DNA from: Candidatus Gemmiger excrementigallinarum
GTDB taxonomy: Bacteria; Bacillota; Clostridia; Oscillospirales; Ruminococcaceae
Assembly: GCA_019116445.1 (NCBI GenBank)
Contig: DXBP01000052.1
Location: forward strand, 1-64,000
DNA: 64,000 bases
Direction: 5' to 3'
Part shown: positions 17,133-26,496 of the stretch, one piece after another
Position numbering within the stretch: the stretch's first letter is position 1
How the letters are laid out: the number at the start of each line of letters is the position of its first letter
The notes under the pieces: generated by a model
The model's input: only the letters and a program-made list of their open reading frames with translations
The model's database searches: none
What the model was told of the DNA's origin: nothing
Made by a program: the position numbers and the translations under genes

Positions 17133-19085
17133 ATGCGTGACGCCGTGCTGCACTTTTTGCTGCTCAGCCTGTGGGGCGGTGCGGCAACCCTGGGGGCGCT
17201 GGCTGTCAGTGCCCTGCTGCGGCGGCTGCACACCCCCAGCCGGATGCTTTGCTGGCTGTGGCTGGCGGTGGGGCTGCGCTTTGCCCTGCCCTGGGGCATT
17301 CCCCTTGTTTTGCCCCGTCCCCGCAACGAACAACTGGCCCAGGCGGCCGATACGGTCCAGACCCTGGCCGAAGGTCCTGCCCCCGCTCCGGTGCCGGTGA
17401 CTCAGACGCCCGCTGCGGCGGCTGCGGCCGCTGCGCCCTGGTACACCCAGCTGACGGTGTGGCACCTGCTGGCCGCTATCTGGGCGGTGGGAGTGCTGGT
17501 GCTGGCGGTGCGGGCGGTGGCCGGGTATGCCAGGCTGCGGCACACCGTGGCCCTGGCCTGCAAAACCGGGGACGGCTGTTACAGCGGCGCCTGTGTGCCC
17601 GCGCCCTTTACGCTGGGCATCTTCCGCCCGCGCATCTACCTGCCCGCAGCCCTTACCGGCGCGACCCGGCAGGCGGTGGTACTGCACGAGCGCACCCACC
17701 TGCGCCGCCATGACCCCCAGATCAAGCCTCTGTTTTATGCGGTGGTCTGCCTGCACTGGTTCAATCCGCTGGCCTGGCTGGCCTTCCGCCAGTTGGAGCG
17801 GGAGATGGAATCCGCCTGTGACGAGGCCGCCGTGCGGGACTGCGATGCCGCCGCCCGCAACGCCTATTGCGAGAGCATTCTGCAATACGCTTTGCAGGGG
17901 CGGATGGCGCCGGGGTCCCTGGCCTTCGGGCAGGGCAGCGTCAAGATCCGTATTGTGCATTTGCTGCACTACCGCAAGATCGGCGCCGGGGCGCTGGTGG
18001 TCTGCGCGGCAGCGGTGGGGCTTAGCGTCACCGCCTGCATGATGCAGCCCCAGGTGGAGGAAGCTACCCCCGAGACCGCCGAAACCACCCAGTCCGAATC
18101 CGCGCCCCAGCCCACCGCCACGCCGGAAACCGCCGTGACCTTCACGGCCAACACGGCGGGCCTGCCCAATCTGGACGACCCCGAAAACAGCCCCCGGTTC
18201 CTCTGCCCGGTGGAGTATACCTATATCAGCCGGTACATGGGCGGCGGTCACCGGGGCGATGACCTGTGTGCGGAACGGGGAACCCCGGTCTATGCGGCCC
18301 AGGATGGCGTAGTGACCTACGCCGATTTCCACTATTCTTACGGTAACTTTGTACAACTGGACCACGGTATCGGCGTGGACGGCCACCGCTGGACCACCCT
18401 GTATGCGCATATGGATGACCTGGCGGTGGAACCCGGCCAGACCGTCAAAGCGGGGGAACTCATTGGCCATGCGGGATGTACCGGAAACGCTACCGGAAAT
18501 CAGGTACATTTTGAGATGATGATGGATGATGTTCTGGTGGGGCCCAGTTACTTTACCGATTACCCAAACGGGAATGCCAACGAACTTACCGCCGAAAAGG
18601 TGGAAGAATTTCTGACAAAGACGGAAACCTTCTATTCTGACGGCACGCTGGAGGAGTGGCCGCTGGCAGAGCAGATCGCCTCGCTGGAATGGCAGCTGCA
18701 ATCCACAACGGACCAACTGAGCCAGCTGAAGGACAGGCGGGATGAACTGCAGGTTTCGATGGACACCTTGTTGGCCGGAACCACCGACCAGGAAAAGGAA
18801 CTGGCGGAAAACTACCGGCAGCAGATCGACTTGTTTGACCAAGAGATTCAGTTACTCGAGAACCAAATTCAGGTGATCCAGCAACAGCTGGAGGTGGATC
18901 AGGCGAAGGCGGATGCCCAGTCTGCCCAGGCCCAGATCCAGCAGCAGATCGACGCCGCCCAGTCCTCCGGCACGGGCAGCGACCCGGCACTGGATGCCGG
19001 GGCCGAGGCCGCCCGCCAGCAGCTGGATGCCGCCGCCGAGCAGGTGGACAGCTATCTGACCGCCAATCGGGACCAGAACGGCTGA
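17133..19085 (+). CDS. BlaR1-like M56 metallopeptidase fused to M23-like domain and coiled coil
   Basis: M56 HERTHLRRHDPQ...ACDEAAVRDCD; M23-like HRGDDLCAERGTPVYAAQDGVV...TLYAHMDDLAVEPGQTVKAGELIGHAGCTGNATGNQVHFEM. Confidence 0.88.
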   Translation: MRDAVLHFLLLSLWGGAATLGALAVSALLRRLHTPSRMLCWLWLAVGLRFALPWGIPLVLPRPRNEQLAQAADTVQTLAEGPAPAPVPVTQTPAAAAAAAAPWYTQLTVWHLLAAIWAVGVLVLAVRAVAGYARLRHTVALACKTGDGCYSGACVPAPFTLGIFRPRIYLPAALTGATRQAVVLHERTHLRRHDPQIKPLFYAVVCLHWFNPLAWLAFRQLEREMESACDEAAVRDCDAAARNAYCESILQYALQGRMAPGSLAFGQGSVKIRIVHLLHYRKIGAGALVVCAAAVGLSVTACMMQPQVEEATPETAETTQSESAPQPTATPETAVTFTANTAGLPNLDDPENSPRFLCPVEYTYISRYMGGGHRGDDLCAERGTPVYAAQDGVVTYADFHYSYGNFVQLDHGIGVDGHRWTTLYAHMDDLAVEPGQTVKAGELIGHAGCTGNATGNQVHFEMMMDDVLVGPSYFTDYPNGNANELTAEKVEEFLTKTETFYSDGTLEEWPLAEQIASLEWQLQSTTDQLSQLKDRRDELQVSMDTLLAGTTDQEKELAENYRQQIDLFDQEIQLLENQIQVIQQQLEVDQAKADAQSAQAQIQQQIDAAQSSGTGSDPALDAGAEAARQQLDAAAEQVDSYLTANRDQNG

Positions 19086-19155
19086 ATCAAAACCTCAAAA
19101 ATTTGATATTTTTGCCGCCCGGGTATATCCTTGTATAGGATATGGAGTGGCAAAT

Positions 19156-19554
19156 ATGCAACAAACCAAACAACAAACGTTCGCCCGCTGGGGGTTCTAT
19201 CTGCTGGGCATGGTGCTGCTGGCACTGGGCCTGACGCTGAACACCAAGACGGGTCTTGGGGCATCGGCCATTGTGTCGGTGCCCTTTACCGTGAGCCAGG
19301 CAACGGGCTGGGACTTCGGCAATCTGACGCTGGTGGTCTACTGCCTGTTTGTGGCGGCACAGTTCGTCATCAAGGGCAAGAACCGCCGCTGGACCGACCT
19401 TTTGCAGATTCCGCTGATCATCGGTCTTTGCTTCGGCGATCCGCTGCTGGGCGTGGGGCTGGGCACCCTCATCTCCATGGTGGGCGTCGGCCGCGCCATT
19501 GCGGGCTTCAACTACCTGTGCAAGCGCCCGCTGCTGCAGGCAACCGGTATGTGA
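19156..19554 (+). CDS. YczE/YyaS/YitT-family membrane protein, apparently internally deleted
   Basis: LTLNTKTGLGASAIVSVPFTVSQ N-terminus and VGLGTLISMVGVGRAIAGFN C-terminus, without the expected middle helices (~133 aa). Confidence 0.65.
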   Translation: MQQTKQQTFARWGFYLLGMVLLALGLTLNTKTGLGASAIVSVPFTVSQATGWDFGNLTLVVYCLFVAAQFVIKGKNRRWTDLLQIPLIIGLCFGDPLLGVGLGTLISMVGVGRAIAGFNYLCKRPLLQATGM

Positions 19555-19571
19555 CCAACAAACCAAAAAAG

Positions 19572-19606
19572 AGGGGGACTGCCCGCAGGCAGTCCCCCTC
19601 TTTTTG
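19572..19606. terminator. Terminator hairpin
   Basis: GAGGGGGACTGCC-cgca-GGCAGTCCCCCTC then TTTTT. Confidence 0.85.
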
Positions 19607-19611
19607 TCCCT

Positions 19612-20856
19612 TCATACGCCCCGCCGCCGCCAGATGCTTTCCACCGCATAGCGCACCGCGTCAATGTGGTGGTTGTTCACATCGGGGTAGCCGGGCAGTA
19701 CCTCCCCGGTGCGGTCGTCCCGCTCGTATTCATACTCGCTGAACTCCGCCGCCGTGGCCGGGCAGCGCTCCGGGTCAATGACAATGGACGAAAGCCCCTG
19801 CAGCCACTTCATGCTCTCCCGCACGCTGCCGGGGCCTTTCACCGCCGCGCGGCAGGGCAGACCCGCCGCCCGGTAGTCGGCACAGGATTTGGGCTCGGCG
19901 GCGTCGGCGGTCAAAAGCCCGCCCTCGTCGCCGCCCACACCCCGCTCCACCAGCAGTTGGGCGGTGTCCCGGTTGGGGGTGCGGGTGCGCGTCAGTTCGT
20001 CAAAAATCACAAGTATGCGCCGGGCTGCATCGTAGTACACGGCGTTGTAGGCCCAGGGGTCGGGGTACCAGCCCCAGTCCACCCCGTGGTACAGCCGATC
20101 AAAAGCCGCGATCTCCTCGTCGGGCACCGTCCGCAGCGAGAGGTTATCAAACACCGCCGCACCGCTGCCCACCACCTCGCCGCCGTACTCGTGGCGGTAG
20201 GCGTCGGGGTTGGTTTTGCGCAGATGTTCGGCATCGGCCCAGAACCGTTCCCCCAAAAACTGCCGCGGCAGGTCCCGGTAGGTGGAATGATGCACCAGCT
20301 TGCCGGGCCGGGGTTCCAGCACATAGCGGTTGACCCAGCTGCGGGCCATGGCCGGCGGGTTGAAACTTTTCAGCGTCAGCGTCCAGTCCCCGCCCCGCAG
20401 AATGCTCTGCTCCACGTTGCGCACTTCCTCCGGCCCGTCGAACTGGTCAAGCTCCTCAAACCAACAAAGCCCCACGGCACCAAACGGCACCTTCAAACTT
20501 TTGAGCTTGCCCGCATCGTCCAGGCCAAAGAAAAGGATCTTTTGCCCCGTGGGCAGGTAGGTGCACTCCATGGGGCTGACGGTGCAGCGGAAATACCCCG
20601 AACATCCCAGCGCACCGATGGCCCACACGATCTGGTTGTACACACTGTTGCGCAGGGTGCCCGCCACCTTGCGCAGCACCACAGCGTGGCAGCCGGGATG
20701 GCGCAGCAGTTGGTAGACCAGTTCCAGCGAAAGATAGCTGGACTTGCCCGACCCGCGCCCGCCCTTGGCGACCACCTCTGCCACGGTGCCGCCGCGGATG
20801 GCGGTGTGCACCGGCCAGAACACCGATGGAATGACTTTTTTCAACTGAACGCGCAC
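19612..20856 (-). CDS. Phage terminase large subunit (PBSX-type)
   Basis: Walker A AKGGRGSGKSSYLSLELVYQLL; CWFEELDQFDGPEEVRNVEQSILRGG; C-terminal nuclease GVDWGWYPDPWAYNAVYYDA...NHHIDAVRYAVE. Confidence 0.92.
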   Translation of the reverse strand: MRVQLKKVIPSVFWPVHTAIRGGTVAEVVAKGGRGSGKSSYLSLELVYQLLRHPGCHAVVLRKVAGTLRNSVYNQIVWAIGALGCSGYFRCTVSPMECTYLPTGQKILFFGLDDAGKLKSLKVPFGAVGLCWFEELDQFDGPEEVRNVEQSILRGGDWTLTLKSFNPPAMARSWVNRYVLEPRPGKLVHHSTYRDLPRQFLGERFWADAEHLRKTNPDAYRHEYGGEVVGSGAAVFDNLSLRTVPDEEIAAFDRLYHGVDWGWYPDPWAYNAVYYDAARRILVIFDELTRTRTPNRDTAQLLVERGVGGDEGGLLTADAAEPKSCADYRAAGLPCRAAVKGPGSVRESMKWLQGLSSIVIDPERCPATAAEFSEYEYERDDRTGEVLPGYPDVNNHHIDAVRYAVESIWRRRGV

Positions 20857-20871
20857 AGCGGCGCACCTCCT

Positions 20872-21075
20872 TTACGATTCGTCTACAATGACCACCCCCT
20901 CCGAGGTCTGGCCGTCGCCCAGCCCCAGGTGCTTGTACAACAGCTCCAGAGCCCGCAGCTTGTCGGCTACCTTGATGGCCTGCCCGCCGCGCTCCGCGCC
21001 GGGTTCGGCAAAGGCAATATCGGCCAGCTCGCCCAGTACGTGCTCCGGCGTTACCTCATTCACGCATGGCATCCC
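20872..21075 (-). pseudogene. Terminase small subunit remnant (C-terminal part only)
   Basis: VLGELADIAFAEPGAERGGQAIKVADKLRALELLYKHLGLGD resembles TerS C-terminus; no N-terminal HTH; start uncertain. Confidence 0.6.
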
Positions 21076-21195
21076 TCCTTTTTGAGGCAAAAACAAAACC
21101 CGCGAAAGGGGCGCCACCCCGCCGCTCGTTTTGCTACCAAGATTTTACTACCAATGGTTGTGAAATACAATGAAATTCCGGGAAAACCTGGGGCA

Positions 21196-21251
21196 GCAAA
21201 AATATTTTTGCGGGGGTGTTGCGCCGGGGCGTTTCCGGCGGTACACTGTAC
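21196..21251 (+). promoter_or_regulatory. lacZ promoter region with palindromes
   Basis: GCAAAAATATTTTTGC perfect palindrome; TTGCGC-17-TACACT; GTACACTGTAC overlapping the -10. Confidence 0.6.
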
Positions 21252-21309
21252 TACAAAGGGGGGCGTTGTACAAACGGCCCGCACCGCAAATGCGAAAGGA
21301 GCCCTGCTT

Positions 21310-24099
21310 ATGAATACGATCAAGCCGGAACTGTGCTGGCTGACCGACCCCACGGTGTTCGCCGTCAACCGGTTGGACGCCCACTCCGACCATATCTGCT
21401 ACCGTACGGCGGAAGAAGCTGCCGCCGGCCGCACCAGTCTACGCCAGAGCCTGGACGGGCTGTGGCGGTTCTGCTGGAGCCCCAATCCCGCCGCCCGCCC
21501 GGCGGAATTCTGGCGTCCGGACGCCGATCTTTCGGCTTTTGGCACCATTCAGGTGCCGGGGCATATCGAGATGCAGGGCTACGGCGAGCTGCAGTATACC
21601 AACACCCTCTATCCCTGGGACGGCCGGGCCGAACTGCGCCCGCCGGAAATCGACTGGGACAACGCCCCCGTGGGCAGCTACGTGCTGGACTTCACCCTGG
21701 ACGAGGGGCTACGGGGCCAGCGGGTCTGCGTCAGCTTCCAGGGTGTGGAGCAGGCCATGTACCTGTGGTGCAACGGCGTCTTTGTCGGCTATGCCGAGGA
21801 CAGCTTCACCCCCTCGGACTTTGACCTCACCGACTGCCTGCAGGCAGGGACCAACCGCCTGTGTGTGGAAGTGCACAAGCGGTGCAGTGCTTCCTGGATC
21901 GAGGACCAGGACTTCTTCCGATTCTCGGGCATTTTCCGCTCGGTGTTCCTCTACGCCAAACCCAAGGTGCACCTGGCCGACCTCTGGCTGCAGACCGGGC
22001 TGGAGGAGGACAACCTCACCGGCACACTGACCCCCCGCCTCAAGCTGGAAGGCCGCACCGCCGGTGCCAAAGTCACGCTGCGGCTGACCGACCGGGAGGG
22101 CTATGCTCTGTATGAAGGCCCCGTCACGGAGGACACTCTGGAACTGCAGGGCGTGCAGCCCTGGAGTCACCGGACGCCCACCCTCTACCACGCCGAACTG
22201 ACCCTCACCGATGCCGACGGCGCGGTGCAGGAGGTCGTGCCTTACGACATCGGCTTCCGCCGGTTCGAGATGAAGGACGGCGTCATGTGCCTGAACGGGG
22301 AGCGGGTGGTGTTCAACGGCGTGAACCGCCACGAGTGGAACGCCGAGAAAGGCCGTGCCATCGGTCCCGAGGATATGTACGCGGCGATGGATGTTTTCCG
22401 CCGCAATAACATCAACGCCGTGCGCACCTGCCACTATCCCGACCAGAGCCTGTGGTACGACCTGTGTGACCGCAACGGCATTTACATGATCGACGAAGCC
22501 AACCTGGAAAGCCACGGCAGCTGGCAGAAGCTGGGGGCTGTGGAACCCAGCTGGAACGTGCCGGGCAGTCTGCCGGAATGGAAGGACTGTGTGGTGGACC
22601 GGGCCCGCAGTATGTTTGAGCGGGACAAAAACCATGCTGCCGTGCTGATCTGGTCCTGCGGCAACGAGAGCTATGCCGGGGAGGACATCCTGGCCATGAG
22701 CCGGTTCTTCCACGAAAATGACCCCGGGCGGCTGGTGCACTATGAAGGTGTGTTCCACAACCGGGCATTTGACGCCATCAGCGATATGGAAAGCCGGATG
22801 TACGCCAAACCCTGGGAGATCCGGGCGTATCTGGAATCCAAACCGGCCAAGCCCTTTATCCTTTGCGAGTATATGCACGATATGGGCAACAGCCTGGGCG
22901 GCATGGAAAGCTACATCCGCCTGGCGGAGGAATATCCCCAGTACCAGGGCGGTTTTATATGGGATTACATGGACCAGGCCCTCTGGCACAACGATGCCCT
23001 GGGGCGCCGGGTGCTGGGCTACGGCGGCGACTTCGGGGAGCGCACCACCGAATATAACTTCAGCGGCAACGGGATTGTCTATGCCGACGGTGCCGAGAAG
23101 TCCGCCATGCAGGAAGTCCGCTACTGGTACGCCGACGCAGCGGACCGTGCAGCCCAGGATGCCCGCAACGCGGCGGCAGCCCGGGCAGCGGATGCTGCGC
23201 TGGCAGCGGCCTGGGACGCCCGCCCGGAACAGCCCCTCACTATCACCGAGGGGGACGGCAACCTGGGCGTCAAGGGCGACGGGTTTGAAATTCTTTTCTC
23301 CTATTCGGAGGGCGGCCCGGCATCCCTGCGCATGGGGGATACCGAATGGCTGTGGCGTGCCCCGCGCCCGGCGGTGTGGCGCGCTTCCACCGACAATGAC
23401 CGGGGCTGCGGCTTCCCCCAGCGCAGCGGGGCCTGGCTGGCGGCGGATGCATTGTCCCGCGCGGGCAAGCCGGAAGTGGTGCTGGAATCGTCCGACCGGG
23501 TAACGGTGCAGTACCGGTTTGACCTGGTGGGCGTGCCGGGGGCGGAAGCCTTGCTGACCTACACGGTCACCGGGCGCGGCGCGCTGGAAGTGGAAGCCGT
23601 CTACCACGGCACCGAGGGGGCCCCGGAACTGCCCTGCTTCGGTGTGCAGTTCCAGACGGCGGCACCGGTGGCGGCCACCCGCTGGACCGGTCTTTCGGGC
23701 GAAACCTATCCCGACCGGTACAAGGGCGCCGACTTCGGCTGCTTCGAGGAAGTGCCGCACATCGAGCCGCACCTGGTCCCCCAGGAGTGCGGGCTGCACT
23801 GGCAGACCCGGCAGGCGGTGCTGCAGCAGCGGGATGCCCGGGGACGCACCACAGCAGCGCTGGAACTGCAAAGCTGCGGCGAGCCCTTTGCCTTCAGTGC
23901 GCTGCCCAACACGGCCCAGGAACTGGAAGCGGCCCAGCATCCCGGCGAACTGCCGGTCACCGGCCGCACCAGCGTGACGGTGCTGGGCGCCATGCGCGGG
24001 GTTGGCGGCATCGACAGTTGGGGTACCGATGTGGAGGATGCCTACCGCCTGGACGGTAGCCAGGACTATCAGGTGAAATTCCGCATTTTGCTGCGGTAA
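21310..24099 (+). CDS. lacZ: Beta-galactosidase, GH2
   Basis: VPGHIEMQGYGELQYTNTLYPWDG; NRHEWN; ILCEYMHDMGNSLGGMESY; GGFIWDYMDQAL. Confidence 0.95.
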   Translation: MNTIKPELCWLTDPTVFAVNRLDAHSDHICYRTAEEAAAGRTSLRQSLDGLWRFCWSPNPAARPAEFWRPDADLSAFGTIQVPGHIEMQGYGELQYTNTLYPWDGRAELRPPEIDWDNAPVGSYVLDFTLDEGLRGQRVCVSFQGVEQAMYLWCNGVFVGYAEDSFTPSDFDLTDCLQAGTNRLCVEVHKRCSASWIEDQDFFRFSGIFRSVFLYAKPKVHLADLWLQTGLEEDNLTGTLTPRLKLEGRTAGAKVTLRLTDREGYALYEGPVTEDTLELQGVQPWSHRTPTLYHAELTLTDADGAVQEVVPYDIGFRRFEMKDGVMCLNGERVVFNGVNRHEWNAEKGRAIGPEDMYAAMDVFRRNNINAVRTCHYPDQSLWYDLCDRNGIYMIDEANLESHGSWQKLGAVEPSWNVPGSLPEWKDCVVDRARSMFERDKNHAAVLIWSCGNESYAGEDILAMSRFFHENDPGRLVHYEGVFHNRAFDAISDMESRMYAKPWEIRAYLESKPAKPFILCEYMHDMGNSLGGMESYIRLAEEYPQYQGGFIWDYMDQALWHNDALGRRVLGYGGDFGERTTEYNFSGNGIVYADGAEKSAMQEVRYWYADAADRAAQDARNAAAARAADAALAAAWDARPEQPLTITEGDGNLGVKGDGFEILFSYSEGGPASLRMGDTEWLWRAPRPAVWRASTDNDRGCGFPQRSGAWLAADALSRAGKPEVVLESSDRVTVQYRFDLVGVPGAEALLTYTVTGRGALEVEAVYHGTEGAPELPCFGVQFQTAAPVAATRWTGLSGETYPDRYKGADFGCFEEVPHIEPHLVPQECGLHWQTRQAVLQQRDARGRTTAALELQSCGEPFAFSALPNTAQELEAAQHPGELPVTGRTSVTVLGAMRGVGGIDSWGTDVEDAYRLDGSQDYQVKFRILLR

Positions 24100-24115
24100 A
24101 AACCGAATACAAAAG

Positions 24116-24149
24116 CAGAAGGAGCGCACCCTTGCGGGTGCGCTCCTTC
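24116..24149. terminator. Bidirectional terminator
   Basis: AGAAGGAGCGCACCC-ttgc-GGGTGCGCTCCTTCT. Confidence 0.85.
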
Positions 24150-24174
24150 TGTGTATGGGGAAAAAACGGGAGTG

Positions 24175-26445
24175 TCAGATGTCTTCGGTGTGCAGGAACC
24201 AGGCGAAGCCGTAGGGATACAGCTCCACATCGTTCAGGTCATCCCGGTGGCCGCCGTACATCAGTTCATCGTAGGGGCCTTTCTCCCAGGAAGACACGTG
24301 CACAAATTCCGGGCTGAAGTTGAAGAAAGCAATCAGCTTGTGACCCTGGTACCAGCGGCCCACGCCCAGCACATGGCTGCTGCCGGTGTCGAAGGTCCAG
24401 ACATCGGCCTGGGCGTCAAAGGCTTTCTCCTCGGCACGGATGGTTTCCAGCCGGCGCAGACCCTCGAACTGTTTGCCCTGGCGGGTGGTGGTATCGTGGC
24501 GCAGTTCGGCCAGATCCCACTGGAAGTTGCCGCGGTGGATGTAGCGGCTGTCGTCGGCCTTTTCGGGGTCGTCGTGGTAGGTGTAGTCGTTCAGCTGGCC
24601 GATCTCGTCGCCGCTGTACAGCACGGGAATACCGCTCTGTACCAGCATCCAGGCGTGGAGCATCAGATCGCAGGAGATCGCCCGTTCCATCTTGAAGGGG
24701 TCCTGCTCAAAGTCGGCCGCTTCCACACCGCACAGGGAGGCGGTGGTGCCGCACAGGCGGGCGTCGCCCAGCCGCGGGTCATCGTTGTACAGCTCGCCGC
24801 GGCTGTCGCTTCCGGGCCACTTGCCGGTGAACCAGTCGTTCAGATATTTCTTGTGGGGCACCTCGCTGGTGCCGAAGCGGGCACCCAGCCAGGGGTAATC
24901 CAGGCCCCAGCCGATGTCGTCGTGGCAGCGCAGGTAGTTCAGGAACAGGAAGTCCCGGGGCAGCGCACAGACGGTATCCATCTGATGGCGCAGCAGCGAA
25001 ACATCCCCCGTAGCCAGGGAGTTCCAGGTGGTGGCCATGGTGGTGACGTTGTACAGCATGTGGCATTCCGGCTTTTCCGGCGTGCCGAAGTAGGGGACCA
25101 CCTTGGCGGGTTCCATGACCACTTCGCCCAGCAGCAGCACGCTGGGGCAGACGATCTCGCACACCATGCGCATCATCCGCACCAGGGTATGTACCTGGGG
25201 CAGGTTGCGGCAGGTGGTGCCCAGTTCTTTCCAGATGTAGGGCACCGCGTCCAGACGGATGACGTCGATGCCGCGGTTGGTCAGGTAGAGCAGGTTTTCC
25301 GTCATGTCGTTGAACACCACGGGGTTGGCATAGTTCAGGTCCCACTGGTAGGGGTAGAAGTTGGTCATAACCACCTGCTGGCAGTCATCCAGCCAGGTAA
25401 AGCTGCCCGGCGCCGTGGTGGGGAACACCTGGGGCACGGTCTTTTCAAACTCGTTGGGAATATCCCAGTTGTCGTAGAAGAAGTACCGGTCGCGGTAGCC
25501 CGGCTCCCCGGCACGGGCCTTTTTGGCCCACTCGTGGTCCTCACTGGTGTGGTTCATGACGAAGTCCAGGCACAGGCTCATGCCCTTCTCGCGGCAGGCA
25601 TCGGCCAGGTGCTCCAGGTCGTCCATGGTGCCCAGTTCCGGCTGCACGGTGCGGAAGTCCGCTACCGCGTAGCCGCCGTCGCTGCGGCCCTTGGGGCTTT
25701 GCAGCAGCGGCATCAGGTGCAGGTAGTTCACGCCGCATTCCTGGATGTAGGGCAGCTTTTCCTCCACCCCTTTCAGGGTACCGGCAAAAGCGTTGGTGTA
25801 CATCATCATGCCAAGGATGTCCTGGCGGCGGTACCAGTTGGGGTCGGCCTCCCGGGCGGCGTCCTGGGTGCGCAGGGCCGGTTTACGGTCGGCCCAGGCA
25901 CGGCGCAGCATACTCACGCAGTATTCAAATGCCTGCTCGTCCCCGTTGTACAGTTCGCAGTACAGCCACTTCAGTTCATCGTAATGGCGGGCCAGACGGC
26001 GCTCAAAGGCGGCGTCATCACTTTCCGCCTGGACGGCCGGCTGCTCCGGGGCAGCTTTCAGCGCCTCTTTTTTGGGGGCGGCTTTCAGTTTTTCCTGGAC
26101 GGGAGCGGCCTTCAGCTGCTCCTGTTTGGGCGCAGCTTTCAGCTTTTCCGGAGCGGGGGCAGCTTTCAGTTTCTCCTGGGTGGGAGCCGCCTTCAGTGCG
26201 GGCTGGGGCGCCGGTTTGGTATCCGGTTTGGGAGCCGGGGCAGCCTCCGCCTTGGCAGCGGGCTCGGCCTTCGCGGCAGGCGCGGTTTTGGCCGGTTCCA
26301 CCTTCGCGGCAGGCGCGGCGGCTTCCGGTTTGACCGCTTCCTCAGGGGCGGCAGCCGGCGTCTTGGGGGCAGTGGCGGCGGCTTTGGCCCGGGCGGCGGC
26401 TGCTGCCTTGCGGGCGGCCGCCTTCTTGTTTTTTCCCGATTTCAT
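24175..26445 (-). CDS. GH13 alpha-glucosidase/glucosyltransferase, amylosucrase-like (GH13_4), with ~145-aa AKP-rich N-terminal tail
   Basis: TLKGVEEKLPYIQECGVNYLHLMPLLQSPKGRSDGGYAVADFRTVQPELGTMDDLEHLADACREKGMSLCLDFVMNHTS; GIDVIRLDAVPYIWK; 9-aa repeats LKAAPxxEK in the tail. Confidence 0.85.
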   Translation of the reverse strand: MKSGKNKKAAARKAAAAARAKAAATAPKTPAAAPEEAVKPEAAAPAAKVEPAKTAPAAKAEPAAKAEAAPAPKPDTKPAPQPALKAAPTQEKLKAAPAPEKLKAAPKQEQLKAAPVQEKLKAAPKKEALKAAPEQPAVQAESDDAAFERRLARHYDELKWLYCELYNGDEQAFEYCVSMLRRAWADRKPALRTQDAAREADPNWYRRQDILGMMMYTNAFAGTLKGVEEKLPYIQECGVNYLHLMPLLQSPKGRSDGGYAVADFRTVQPELGTMDDLEHLADACREKGMSLCLDFVMNHTSEDHEWAKKARAGEPGYRDRYFFYDNWDIPNEFEKTVPQVFPTTAPGSFTWLDDCQQVVMTNFYPYQWDLNYANPVVFNDMTENLLYLTNRGIDVIRLDAVPYIWKELGTTCRNLPQVHTLVRMMRMVCEIVCPSVLLLGEVVMEPAKVVPYFGTPEKPECHMLYNVTTMATTWNSLATGDVSLLRHQMDTVCALPRDFLFLNYLRCHDDIGWGLDYPWLGARFGTSEVPHKKYLNDWFTGKWPGSDSRGELYNDDPRLGDARLCGTTASLCGVEAADFEQDPFKMERAISCDLMLHAWMLVQSGIPVLYSGDEIGQLNDYTYHDDPEKADDSRYIHRGNFQWDLAELRHDTTTRQGKQFEGLRRLETIRAEEKAFDAQADVWTFDTGSSHVLGVGRWYQGHKLIAFFNFSPEFVHVSSWEKGPYDELMYGGHRDDLNDVELYPYGFAWFLHTEDI
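26041..26196 (-). repeat. In-gene 27-nt/9-aa tandem repeat (LKAAPxxEx, about 6 copies)
   Basis: LKAAPTQEK LKAAPAPEK LKAAPKQEQ LKAAPVQEK LKAAPKKEA LKAAPEQ. Confidence 0.9.
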
Positions 26446-26496
26446 CAGAATTCCTCCTTACTCCGGCTCTGCCCGGGGGCAGGGGGCCGGTTTTGC

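Noticed and set aside
19666-21300. N-terminal ~545 aa of the 1477-aa ORF leading into lacZ
   Set aside because: Antisense to terminase; lacZ homology begins at MNTIKPELCW (21310) with its own RBS and promoter.
26041-26196. 27-bp periodic repeats considered as a CRISPR-like array
   Set aside because: No constant-repeat/variable-spacer pattern; units encode an in-frame 9-aa protein repeat.
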